In this document: positions 53,128 through 61,463 of the stretch, piece after piece
How the letters are laid out: every line of letters starts with the position of its first letter
Numbering within the stretch: the stretch's first letter is position 1
From: Stappia sediminis
GTDB taxonomy: Bacteria; Pseudomonadota; Alphaproteobacteria; Rhizobiales; Stappiaceae
Length of the DNA stretch: 64,000 bases
NCBI RefSeq assembly: GCF_009826895.1
Contig: NZ_WUMV01000008.1
Coordinates: 1 to 64,000 of the forward strand
Reading direction: 5' to 3'
Notes under the pieces: generated by a model
What the model saw: only the letters and a program-made list of their open reading frames with translations
Databases searched by the model: none
Told to the model about the DNA's origin: nothing
Translations under genes and position numbers: made by a program

Positions 53128-54897
53128 TCACCCCACCAGACCCGCCTTCTTCAGCCCTTCGTATATGGGCGCCGTATACTCCAGCTTACGGAACGGGGCG
53201 CGGCTCATATGGGACTCGAAGGAATAGTCCGGGTTGATCGCCATGAGCTCGTCCCAGACCTTGCGGGCTTCGTCGATCTCGCCAAGATGGCCGAGCGCCG
53301 AGGCAAGGTAGACGCGCGAAAAGTCGGTGTCCGGCACGAGCCTGATCCGTTCGCGGAATTCCGCCGCCGCCGTCTCGTAATTTCCCAGGAGAAGGCGCGC
53401 CAGACCCATGAAATGCAGATATTGTTCCGATCCCTGCGGGTCGAGCCGCATTGCCCGTTCAAGATAGGGGAATGCTTCTTCCGCCCTGCCGCTGAAGGTC
53501 ATGTTAGCGCCTTTGGAGGCGAGCGCCGCTGCGAAATTCGGGCTCAGTTCGAGCGCCTTTTCGATTTCCCTTGCGTTTCGGTCGAAATCCCTGGCGAATG
53601 CGGCCACTATCGCCGCAATATGGTGGACATATGCGTCTTTCGGCGCTTTTTCGATCGCCAGATCGGCGTACCGCCTGGCGACATCGACCGACCTGTCCGG
53701 ATCGTCCGTCCAGCGGTTCTGAAAGTCGAAAACGCAAGCCAGCGCAAGGCCGGCATAGGGCTCCCCGTAATCGGGGTCGAGATCAATGGCCCGCTTGAGC
53801 AGCGCCGTCGCCTTTTCGAAGGATGCCTTGTTCTTGGAGCCTGAGAGTTCTTGCCTCGCCTGCAGGAAAAGGTCGTGCGCCTCGACACTCGTCGCGGTGT
53901 TGTCGGTAATCAGCGCTTCTTCCGTCGGCGTCAGCGTCACTTTCAGCGCATCGACGATCTTGCGGGTCACCTCGTCCTGCACCTCGAAGATATCGGTCAG
54001 TTCCCTGTCGAAACGATCGGCCCACAGGTGGCCGCCCGAGCGCGCATCGATCAGCTGGGCGTTGATCCTGACCCGGTTTCCCGCGCGGCGGATAGACCCT
54101 TCCAGAACGGACATCACGCCAAGTTCCCGCCCGACATCGCGGATATCGACGGATTTTCCCTTGTAGGCGAAGCTGGAGTTGCGGGCGATCACCAACAAGC
54201 CGCCAACCTTGGAAAGATCGGTGATGATGTCTTCCGAAATTCCGTCGGTGAAATATTCCTGTTCGGGATCGCCGGACATGTTGTCGAACGGAAGCACCGC
54301 GACCGACGGCATGCCCGCCTTCGCGCCTGTCGTTTCGGCTTGGGGAGCGGGCGCTTCATAGTCGCCCGCATCCATGTCCGGGTGCCATTTCCACACCCGC
54401 ACCGGCCTGCCGATATTCTTGACCTGCACTTCGCCGGCGTCGCGAAAGACGGCGTCGGTACGCGCGCCGATGCTCTCGTTCACGATGGAGGAGATGCAGA
54501 TGCCGCCCGGATCGGCAAGCGGTTCCAGGCGCGCGGCCACGTTGACGCCGTCGCCGTAGATTTCGCCGCCGTCGATGACGATGTCGCCGAGGTTGACCCC
54601 GATCCGCAAGGTAATGCGTCCGCCCTCGGCGCCCTCCTCGGCCTTGATGGCCCGCTGGATGGCGAGCGCGCAATTGACGGCATCGACCACGCTGGAAAAC
54701 TCCACCAGCGTGCCGTCGCCCATGAGCTTGACCACGCGCCCGTTGTGCGCGGCCACGGCCGGGTCGAAGATCGTTTCGCGGTGATGTTTGAGGGCGGCAA
54801 GCGTGCCGTTTTCATCGGCGCTCATCATGGCTGAATAGCCGACCACATCCGCGAGGAGGATGGCCGCGAGGCGCCGGTTCATACGCTTTTCTGACAT
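53128..54897 (-). CDS. Class III nucleotide cyclase with TolB-like and TPR regions
   Basis: 589 residues. CHD domain with D17 (LLADVVGYSAMM) and D61 (KLMGDGTLVEF) and GDGVNVAARLEPLA. Then the TolB-like SVAVLPFDNMSGDPEQEYFTDGISEDIITDLSKVGGLLVIARNSSF, and a TPR region (AIDLDPDYGEPYAGLALAC, ALELSPNFAAALASKGANMTFSGRAEEAFPYLERAMRLDP). An alternative ATG five codons in (MNRRLAAIL) would suit the family alignment equally. Third member of the local paralogue set. Confidence 0.87.
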   Translation of the reverse strand: MSEKRMNRRLAAILLADVVGYSAMMSADENGTLAALKHHRETIFDPAVAAHNGRVVKLMGDGTLVEFSSVVDAVNCALAIQRAIKAEEGAEGGRITLRIGVNLGDIVIDGGEIYGDGVNVAARLEPLADPGGICISSIVNESIGARTDAVFRDAGEVQVKNIGRPVRVWKWHPDMDAGDYEAPAPQAETTGAKAGMPSVAVLPFDNMSGDPEQEYFTDGISEDIITDLSKVGGLLVIARNSSFAYKGKSVDIRDVGRELGVMSVLEGSIRRAGNRVRINAQLIDARSGGHLWADRFDRELTDIFEVQDEVTRKIVDALKVTLTPTEEALITDNTATSVEAHDLFLQARQELSGSKNKASFEKATALLKRAIDLDPDYGEPYAGLALACVFDFQNRWTDDPDRSVDVARRYADLAIEKAPKDAYVHHIAAIVAAFARDFDRNAREIEKALELSPNFAAALASKGANMTFSGRAEEAFPYLERAMRLDPQGSEQYLHFMGLARLLLGNYETAAAEFRERIRLVPDTDFSRVYLASALGHLGEIDEARKVWDELMAINPDYSFESHMSRAPFRKLEYTAPIYEGLKKAGLVG

Positions 54898-54933
54898 GGG
54901 CGGATTGTATTGAATAACCTTGCGGTAAGCTAG

Positions 54934-55437
54934 TCACTCGCGCTGTACCCGGCATTTCTTCAGCGCGGCATTCTCCGCCCTGATGCGCACGGCCAGAACG
55001 CCCGCATTCAGCAAGGAGAACGCGATCGCATAGATCACAAGACCGAACGTCAGCGGCAAAACGGCGATTTCCAGGGCGACGACGAGATAATTCGGGTGCT
55101 TCAGGAAACGATAGGGACCGGAACGGATCAGCGGCGCTCCCGGCAATATCACGATCCGTGTCGTCCAGCGCTCGCCGAGCGTCGCGATGATCCAGATGCG
55201 GAAAAGCTGCAGGAGCACGAAAACCGCAAGCCAGAACACCCGCACTTCCGCCGACCACGCCAGGATCCACAATCCGCCGAGCCACGCCGCGTGAAGCGCG
55301 ACGATCAGCGGATAGTGGGCGGGAGATACCTCCACGCCGCCTTTTTCGACAAGGCGCTGCGTATTTTTGCGCGAAAGCAGAAGTTCGGCCAACCGTTGCA
55401 GCGTGACGAAAGCCAAGAGGACGATTGCCGCCGTCAC
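54934..55437 (-). CDS. ICMT-family methyltransferase paired with type III PKS
   Basis: 167-residue integral membrane protein with a GTG start overlapping the polyketide synthase stop (GTGA). Four to five hydrophobic spans, and the family signature RSGPYRFLKHPNYLVVALEIAVLPL (isoprenylcysteine carboxyl methyltransferase fold, SAM-binding HPNY). In Bacillus subtilis a similar protein beside a type III PKS methylates alkylpyrone products, and the same role is expected here. The long upstream frame is a shadow of the PKS gene. Confidence 0.85.
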   Translation of the reverse strand: MTAAIVLLAFVTLQRLAELLLSRKNTQRLVEKGGVEVSPAHYPLIVALHAAWLGGLWILAWSAEVRVFWLAVFVLLQLFRIWIIATLGERWTTRIVILPGAPLIRSGPYRFLKHPNYLVVALEIAVLPLTFGLVIYAIAFSLLNAGVLAVRIRAENAALKKCRVQRE

Positions 55438-56513
55438 CAGGCGCGCCCTATCGGGATGCAGGAGGCAGTGAAACCAGGGCCGAGCGCGGTGAGAAGCGAA
55501 AGTCCCGCTTCGCCCGACTGAAGCGCGCGCTCCAGCACGAAAAGAGCGGTCGGCGCGGACATATTGCCGAAGTCGCGCAGGATGTCGCGCTCGTGGGCGA
55601 GGCTTGCCGGCTCGAATTCCATCGCCGCCTCTATCGCCTGCAGCACCTTTTCGCCGCCCGGATGGAACAGATATCTCGCCACCTCCCCCGGCTCGATCGA
55701 CAAACGCTCGCGAAATCCCTCGATGGCCCCGCGCATGTGGCGTCTGGCGAACGGCGGAATCGCGCGGTCGAAGACGACCTCGAACCCGTTCGGATCGACG
55801 TTCCATCCCATGATGCCGAGGGTGTCCGGCCACATGTGCTGTGTGCCGGGACCGACCGTGTATTGCGCCTCCTTGCGCCGGGGCCCGATCACGGCGGCCG
55901 CCGCCCCGTCGCCGAAGAGCGCGGTCGCGACGATATTGGCCTTGGTCGGCTTGTCGCTGCGAAAGGCGATGGAACAGAGTTCGACGACGACGACCAGCAC
56001 GGTAAGCCCCTGTTCGCCACTCGCCAGCCGGCTTGCCAGCGCAAGTCCGCTCACTCCTCCCGCACACCCGAGCCCGAAGACCGGAACGCGCAGGATATCG
56101 CTCCTGAGGCCCAGGTCGGCGGCTGCCCGCGCCTCCAGAGAAGGTGTCGCGATGCCCGTCGAGCTTACGGTTACGACGGCATCGACCTCTTCCGCAGTCA
56201 CTTGCGCCTTGTCCAGCGCCTCGCGGGCAGCGCGAACGAAGAGTTCCGTCGCGACTGTCAGATAGGCATCCGTCCGCTGCGACCAGTCGCGCGGCTCCAG
56301 GTACCATTCTACCGGCATCGCGAGATGGCGTTTTTCAATCCCTGAATTGACGAAGACGGGACGCAGCGCTTCGAAATCCGGAAATTCGGGCCCGAAGATA
56401 TCCCCGGCGCGGGCCGCTGCCTCATCCTGTTTCAGGAAATGAGCGGGCGTCGCCGTTGCCAGTCCGCCAAGCGCCGGCCAGGAGTGAATGCGTTGGAGCA
56501 GGTCTTCGTTCAT
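55434..56513 (-). CDS. Type III polyketide synthase (chalcone/stilbene synthase-like)
   Basis: 359-residue ketosynthase homodimer-type enzyme. The catalytic triad is visible as C150 (VFGLGCAGGV), H284 (LFHPGGEKV) and N317 (DFGNMSAPT). It should extend a fatty acyl-CoA or similar starter with malonyl-CoA and close a pyrone or resorcinol ring. Bacterial homologues with an adjacent ICMT-like gene make alkylpyrones. The two-gene operon stands alone, so the product is probably a modest lipid-like compound rather than a complex antibiotic. Confidence 0.9.
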   Translation of the reverse strand: MNEDLLQRIHSWPALGGLATATPAHFLKQDEAAARAGDIFGPEFPDFEALRPVFVNSGIEKRHLAMPVEWYLEPRDWSQRTDAYLTVATELFVRAAREALDKAQVTAEEVDAVVTVSSTGIATPSLEARAAADLGLRSDILRVPVFGLGCAGGVSGLALASRLASGEQGLTVLVVVVELCSIAFRSDKPTKANIVATALFGDGAAAAVIGPRRKEAQYTVGPGTQHMWPDTLGIMGWNVDPNGFEVVFDRAIPPFARRHMRGAIEGFRERLSIEPGEVARYLFHPGGEKVLQAIEAAMEFEPASLAHERDILRDFGNMSAPTALFVLERALQSGEAGLSLLTALGPGFTASCIPIGRAW

Positions 56514-56811
56514 GGCCCATTCTACGCCTCGTCCGGCGCATGGGGATCAGGCGCGCGATCAAACGTCGGTGAATGCCCGCGAGCTCCCGGGCAGTGAAGC
56601 CGGCGGATTTCTCGCTTACTTTTATTTGCCCCGCGGGAATTGTTTTTCATGCTTGCGGATTTTTCCTCGCGGCCCGGCGCGCAACGCCCTCCGCGATCAA
56701 TCACAATCTTGGGAAGATACGGAAAATTCGTAGTTCGACGCCCTCACAGGCAATATTCTTTGCACATCGTCCGATCCGTCGGGATCGACATCAACACTGC
56801 GGGAGGCAGGA

Positions 56812-57738
56812 ATGGACGTCCTGAACGATATTCTCGATACCCTCAATCTGAAGGGCGCGCTTTATTTCCGCACCGATTTTTCCGATCCCTGGTCCGTCAC
56901 CGTACCCGATTTGTACCAGGCCGCCCGTTTCCATCTCGTCGTCCAGGGCCACTGCCACGTCCAGTTTCCCGACGATCGCGCGGTCGACCTCGGTCCCGGC
57001 GACCTGGTGCTGATCCCGCGCGGGCGCCAGCATGTTCTGGCCGATGCCGCTTGCGAAACCGCGCCTGCCCTCGAAACCGTACTGAAGGATGCCGGATACA
57101 GGGGAGATGGCGTCCTGGTCGTCGGCGAGGGTGATCCTAACGCAACGACGCAAATGGTTTGCGGCCACTATACGTTCCGCAATGGCGCCGATCATCCGAT
57201 CCTGCGCGCCCTGCCGGACTATCTCGTCACCTCCGCCTCGGTGCGAGCCCGCGAACCATGGCTCGATGAAATGCTGCGCCTCGTCGTCCAGCGCGTCTTC
57301 TCGGAAGAGATGGGCTCCACCGCCGCCGTCACCCGCCTTTCGGAGATCGTCTTCATCGAGCTTTTGCGCGTCGGCATCGGCCAGAGCGAGGAGTTGCAGA
57401 TGGTGCTCTCCGCTTTCCGGGACAGGCATATCGGCAGAGCCCTGCAGCTCATTCACTCAAGACCCGCCGAGCCCTGGACGGTGGAGAGCCTCGCTATGGA
57501 AGTGGGCATGTCGCGCAGCCGTTTTGCCGAACGTTTCAGCGAGCTTATGGGTACCGGCCCGATGACTTATCTTTCGGACTGGCGCCTGCAAAAAGCCCTG
57601 TCGCTGCTGGATGACTGCCGATGCTCCGTCCAGCAGGTGGCAATGCAGACCGGTTATCAGTCTCCGGCCGCCTTCAGCCGCGCATTTTCCGGAAAATTCG
57701 GCCTTCCGCCCACGGAATACAGGCGCAACATTGCATAA
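56812..57738 (+). CDS. AraC-family regulator with cupin-like domain
   Basis: 308 residues. N-terminal AraC-binding/cupin domain (about 30-190; FHLVVQGHCHVQFPDDRAVDLGPGDLVLIPRGRQHVL) and C-terminal two helix-turn-helices (VESLAMEVGMSRSRFAERFSELMGTGPMTYLSDWRLQKALSLL... QVAMQTGYQSPAAFSRAFSGKFGLPPTEYRR). GGGAGG precedes the ATG. It is divergent from the polyketide synthase gene with a 298-base spacer that shows no other gene. It may control that operon or an unlinked target. Confidence 0.88.
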   Translation: MDVLNDILDTLNLKGALYFRTDFSDPWSVTVPDLYQAARFHLVVQGHCHVQFPDDRAVDLGPGDLVLIPRGRQHVLADAACETAPALETVLKDAGYRGDGVLVVGEGDPNATTQMVCGHYTFRNGADHPILRALPDYLVTSASVRAREPWLDEMLRLVVQRVFSEEMGSTAAVTRLSEIVFIELLRVGIGQSEELQMVLSAFRDRHIGRALQLIHSRPAEPWTVESLAMEVGMSRSRFAERFSELMGTGPMTYLSDWRLQKALSLLDDCRCSVQQVAMQTGYQSPAAFSRAFSGKFGLPPTEYRRNIA

Positions 57739-57992
57739 AGTCCCGACGCACTTTGCGTCCCGTCCCAATGGCTTTGCGAAAACTCTCAGACTAATCGGCG
57801 GTTATTGATGGATCGTCCGGTCTTGAGCATTCTCCCCCCATCGGACGCCGGCAAGACGAACAGCCGGCCTGATGGGAAGAGGGCATTCAGAACGCCCCGA
57901 ATATCAGGCAGGCAATCGTACCGATAAAAACAAAAGGCTTCGAGTTGCCCGGCGTTCGAGAAAACTCAGGACACAGAGAGAGAACCAACGCT

Positions 57993-58526
57993 ATGAAGCT
58001 CATCAAAATCGCTGCCGCAGCCGCGGTCGTCGCCGCTTCCTTTACCGCTCCGGCTTTCGCCGAAGAGAAGATGAACGATCTGGAGATCGCCCACACCGCC
58101 TACACGGCCGGCAACCTCGACATCCGCTACGCTCACCTCGCGCTCGCGCTCAGCGAAAACGATGCAGTGCGCGAGTTCGCCAGCGTCATGATCCGCGACC
58201 ACAGCGCGGTGAACGACGAAGCCGTCGCGCTGATCCAGAAGCTCGACGTCACACCGCAGGACAACGGCCTGAGCCAGGCGCTCGTCAAGGGTGCCGCCGA
58301 AAAGCGCGCCGAATTCGTGAAGCTTTCCGGCAAGGCCTTCGACTGCGCCTATGCGCAGAACGAACTGGGCTACCACCAGATCGTCAACCAGACCGTCGAA
58401 GGCAAGTTCATCCCCTGGACGACGGTCGAGCCGCTGACCGCTCTTCTCGAGGATGCTCTCGTCACCTTCAAGGCGCACGAGAAGCACGCCGAGAACATGG
58501 TCGCGGGCCTGCACTGCGGCTCGTAA
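57993..58526 (+). CDS. DUF4142 periplasmic protein
   Basis: 177 residues with a Sec signal peptide (MKLIKIAAAAAVVAASFTAPAFA). The mature part is a helical ferritin-like DUF4142 bundle: NDLEIAHTAYTAGNLDIRYAHLALALSENDAVREFASVMIRDHSAVNDEA, then GYHQIVNQTVEGKFIPWTTVEPL with C115-type cysteine in AFDCAYAQ and a terminal LHCGS. Family members may bind metal, but no function is proven. Its stop is one base before the start of the cupredoxin gene, so they are co-translated. Confidence 0.85.
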   Translation: MKLIKIAAAAAVVAASFTAPAFAEEKMNDLEIAHTAYTAGNLDIRYAHLALALSENDAVREFASVMIRDHSAVNDEAVALIQKLDVTPQDNGLSQALVKGAAEKRAEFVKLSGKAFDCAYAQNELGYHQIVNQTVEGKFIPWTTVEPLTALLEDALVTFKAHEKHAENMVAGLHCGS

Positions 58527-58527
58527 T

Positions 58528-58869
58528 ATGCACCGCTTCGGCCAGATCTGCGGCGCCCTTTCGGGCGCCGCTTTCTCCTTGATGCTTGCGTGTTGCGCCG
58601 CGTATGCCGGCCAAACGCACCAGGTCATCATCCAGAAGTTCGAATTCGTGCCCGCCAACCTCACGATAAAGCGAGGTGACACGGTCGAATTCGTCAACAA
58701 GGATATCGCGCCTCACACAGCCTCGGAGGAAAGCGACTTTCTCTGGGATACCGGTGAGCTTGTCAGGAACCAGTCGGCCCGGATCGAGTTCACAAAGGCC
58801 GGGACGTCGAAATACTTCTGCGTTTTTCATCCGCACATGAAGGCGGAAATCATCGTCACCGCGAACTGA
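58528..58869 (+). CDS. Amicyanin-like cupredoxin
   Basis: 113-residue type I copper protein with a signal peptide (ends near AAYAG). Copper ligands H63 (IAPHTAS), C98, H101 and M104 (FCVFHPHMKAEI), the C-x2-H-x2-M spacing of amicyanin and pseudoazurin. It should act as a periplasmic electron carrier. Tight coupling to the DUF4142 gene suggests a joint role in copper or redox handling; no electron-donor dehydrogenase lies nearby. Confidence 0.9.
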   Translation: MHRFGQICGALSGAAFSLMLACCAAYAGQTHQVIIQKFEFVPANLTIKRGDTVEFVNKDIAPHTASEESDFLWDTGELVRNQSARIEFTKAGTSKYFCVFHPHMKAEIIVTAN

Positions 58870-58905
58870 CGGGGCGATTACCCATAACCAAGGGAGACAA
58901 TCTCA

Positions 58906-59295
58906 ATGTCCATCGTCGATCATCTCAGCGTCGGCGTGCCGAGCATCGAAGCCGGCCGCAAATTCTATGACGCCGTCATGGAAGCCATCGGAGCGAAGTG
59001 TCTCGCCGCCGGCGACGGGTTTGCCGCTTATGGCACGACGCGCGTTGAGTTTCTGCTGCTACTTCCCTTCGACGGCGGTGCCCCGACAGGCGGCAACGGC
59101 ACGCACATCGGTCTCGTCGCTCCTTCCCAGTCGGCTGTAGACGCTGCCTACAATGCTGCACTTGCCAACGGCGGCTCCGACGAAGGCGCTCCCGGCCCGC
59201 GCGAGGCTTATCCGATCCCGAATGTCTATACGGCCTATGCCCGCGATCCCTTCGGCAACAAGATCGAAGTGATCCACAACGGCTTCGCCGCTTAA
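58906..59295 (+). CDS. VOC/glyoxalase-superfamily protein
   Basis: 129 residues, one vicinal-oxygen-chelate unit pair (VDHLSVGVPSIEAGRKFYDAVMEAIGAKCL... GTHIGLVAPSQSAVDAAYNAALANGG... VYTAYARDPFGNKIEVIHNG). His in DHLS and HIG and the late Glu in KIEV are the usual metal positions. Probably a lyase or resistance-type dioxygenase fold of unknown substrate. GGGAGAC precedes the ATG. Confidence 0.85.
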   Translation: MSIVDHLSVGVPSIEAGRKFYDAVMEAIGAKCLAAGDGFAAYGTTRVEFLLLLPFDGGAPTGGNGTHIGLVAPSQSAVDAAYNAALANGGSDEGAPGPREAYPIPNVYTAYARDPFGNKIEVIHNGFAA

Positions 59296-59325
59296 TAACG
59301 GCGGCCGTTTCCCAGGCGAATATGC

Positions 59326-59355
59326 GAATTTCCGCCGGACATCCGGCGGAAATTC
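59326..59355 (+). terminator. Terminator hairpin after VOC gene
   Basis: Perfect 13-pair stem (GAATTTCCGCCGG, ACAT, CCGGCGGAAATTC) 30 bases after the stop codon, followed by ATTTGTG. It separates the VOC gene from the glycosylase-like gene. Confidence 0.75.
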
Positions 59356-59419
59356 ATTTGTGGAGGCACCTGAACTCACGAAGGTGCAATAGCCCCCGCA
59401 CTGGTGTTCGGAAGTGTTG

Positions 59420-60019
59420 ATGCCCCTCGATCCGTCGCAAAATTCCGGCCTTCCCGACCTGCTTGCGAAAGTTCGCGCTTGCGCAATTTGCGAAGGCCTG
59501 CCGCTTGGCCCCAAGCCGATCCTGCAAGCCGGCAGCAAGGCGCGCATCCTGATCGCCGGTCAGGCTCCGGGCAAGAAAGCCCACGAGCGCGGGATTCCCT
59601 TCGACGACGCATCCGGCGACAGGCTTCGGCAATGGCTTGGCGTCGACCGCGATACCTTCTACGACACGGAAAAGATCGCCGTGCTGCCCATGGGCTTCTG
59701 CTTTCCCGGCACATCGAAGAACGGGGACCTGCCCCCGCGTGCCGAATGCGCGCCCGCCTGGAGGGACAAGCTTCTTGCCAAGCTTGAATCAGTCGATCTG
59801 ACGATCGTCATCGGCCAATACGCGCAAGACTGGCACCTGGGCGACAGGCGCTCGAAGTCACTGACCGAAACCGTGGCCAACTGGCGTGCGTTCTGGCCCG
59901 AAGTTCTGCCTTTGCCGCACCCGAGTCCGCGCAACCAGCGCTGGTTCAAGCAAAACCCCTTCTTCGAAGAAGAGATCCTGCCGGAACTGCAAGGGCGGGT
60001 CGGCGAATTGATAGGCTGA
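59420..60019 (+). CDS. Uracil-DNA glycosylase-family protein
   Basis: 199 residues from the ATG (a GTG lies two codons earlier). CAICEGLPLGPKPIL near the start and ILIAGQAPGKKAHERGIPFDDASGDRLRQWLGV match the UDG superfamily active region (GQAPG). LPLPHPSPRNQRWFKQNPFF is the typical His-Pro-Ser motif of the second half. Several cysteines (C24-type CxxC and a later pair) recall the iron-sulfur type 4/5 enzymes, although not all are clearly in place. Base-excision repair of uracil or related bases is the probable role. Confidence 0.82.
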   Translation: MPLDPSQNSGLPDLLAKVRACAICEGLPLGPKPILQAGSKARILIAGQAPGKKAHERGIPFDDASGDRLRQWLGVDRDTFYDTEKIAVLPMGFCFPGTSKNGDLPPRAECAPAWRDKLLAKLESVDLTIVIGQYAQDWHLGDRRSKSLTETVANWRAFWPEVLPLPHPSPRNQRWFKQNPFFEEEILPELQGRVGELIG

Positions 60020-60035
60020 CCGGTCCCGGTGCCGT

Positions 60036-61442
60036 TCAGTCCAGAAACCAGCGCTTTGCGTTCGTGTAGCAAACGTCGCGGACGAGGCCTTCCGCCAGAT
60101 CGAAGTCCGGCGGAATATGGCCTTCATCCATCCAGTTGCCCACCATCCGGCACAAAAGCCTGCGGAAATACTCGTGCCGCGGGAAGGACAGGAACGAGCG
60201 GCTGTCGGTCAACATGCCGACGAAGCGCGACAAGAGCCCCATCTGCGCAAGCTGCACCATCTGCCGTTCCATCCCGTCGAGCTGATCGTTGAACCACCAG
60301 GCGGAACCGGCCTGCACCTTGCCGGGCACCGCGCCGTCCTGAAAATTGCCGGCGGCGGTCGCGATGACTTCGTTCCTTGAAGGATCCAGGCAATAGAGAA
60401 TGGTGCGCGGAAGCTCGCCCGTCCGGTCGAGATGATCGAGCAGGCGATTCAGCGGCGCGGCTATCGGCCGGTCACCGATTGAATCCGCTCCGGAATCCGG
60501 CCCGACGGCAGCCAGAACCCGAGAGCTGTTGTTGCGTATCGCGCCGATGTGCATCTGCATGACGAGACCGCGCGCCGCATAGGCCCGTCCGAGCCCGACC
60601 AATACCGCGGTCTGGAATACCGCGATATCCTTCTCGTCCAGCGTCGCGCCGGAAAGCCGCTTGCGCAGGACCGAATTCGGATCGCCCTTCGCCAGATCAT
60701 CGGCGATGTGCAAGACGTCGAGACCGTGGTCCGCAGCCCGGCATCCCGATGCGACGAATGCATCGAGACGGCTTTCCAGGGCGCCCATGAGATCGTCGAA
60801 AGAGGCAATTCGCACGCCGCACGTCGCCGACAGGCGCTCCAGATATTCCGCAAAGCCATCCTGCTCGATCTTGAACGCCTTGTCGGGCCGGAAACTGGGC
60901 ACGACGCGAAAGCCCAGATCCTCGACTTTCGAAAGCGCCTGATGATGCTCCAGTGAATCGCAAGGGTCGTCCGTCGTGCCGACAAACTCGACCTTCATCC
61001 GCCGAAGAAGCCCGCGCGCACCGAAGTCCGGCTCCGCCAGTTTCGAATTGGCGGCCTCCCAGGCCTCGGTCGCGGTTTTCGGAGAGAAGATCAGGCCGTC
61101 GAGACCGAAATAGCGGTAAAGCTCCAGATGCGACCAATGGTAAAGCGGGTTGCCGAGGCATTGCGGCATGGTTTCGGCGAATGCGTCGAATTTCTCGCGG
61201 AAATCCGCTTCGCCGGTGATGCGGCGCTCGTCGATGCCGGCCCAGCGCATGGCCCGCCATTTGTAGTGATCGCCCTTAAGCCAGATACGGCCTATCGTGT
61301 CCCACTTCGTATCGGCCGAGATTTGAGCCGGATCCAGATGATTGTGATAGTCGACGATCGGCAGGCTGGCTGCGACGTCATGGTAAAGCCGACGCGAAGC
61401 CTCGCTCGTCAGGAGGAAATCTGCGCCGAGAAAAGGCTGCAT
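60036..61442 (-). CDS. uxaC: Uronate (glucuronate) isomerase
   Basis: Amidohydrolase-fold isomerase of 468 residues that converts D-glucuronate to D-fructuronate and D-galacturonate to D-tagaturonate. Marks: VDYHNHLDP near residue 30, metal-type His pair; GTTDDP near 155; and LVMQMHIGAIRNNSSR. Length and the N-terminal FLLTSEASRRLYHDVA are normal. It is the second gene of a two-gene operon after uxuB (21-base gap). Confidence 0.92.
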   Translation of the reverse strand: MQPFLGADFLLTSEASRRLYHDVAASLPIVDYHNHLDPAQISADTKWDTIGRIWLKGDHYKWRAMRWAGIDERRITGEADFREKFDAFAETMPQCLGNPLYHWSHLELYRYFGLDGLIFSPKTATEAWEAANSKLAEPDFGARGLLRRMKVEFVGTTDDPCDSLEHHQALSKVEDLGFRVVPSFRPDKAFKIEQDGFAEYLERLSATCGVRIASFDDLMGALESRLDAFVASGCRAADHGLDVLHIADDLAKGDPNSVLRKRLSGATLDEKDIAVFQTAVLVGLGRAYAARGLVMQMHIGAIRNNSSRVLAAVGPDSGADSIGDRPIAAPLNRLLDHLDRTGELPRTILYCLDPSRNEVIATAAGNFQDGAVPGKVQAGSAWWFNDQLDGMERQMVQLAQMGLLSRFVGMLTDSRSFLSFPRHEYFRRLLCRMVGNWMDEGHIPPDFDLAEGLVRDVCYTNAKRWFLD

Positions 61443-61463
61443 ATCGATCGATCCCTTCTGATG

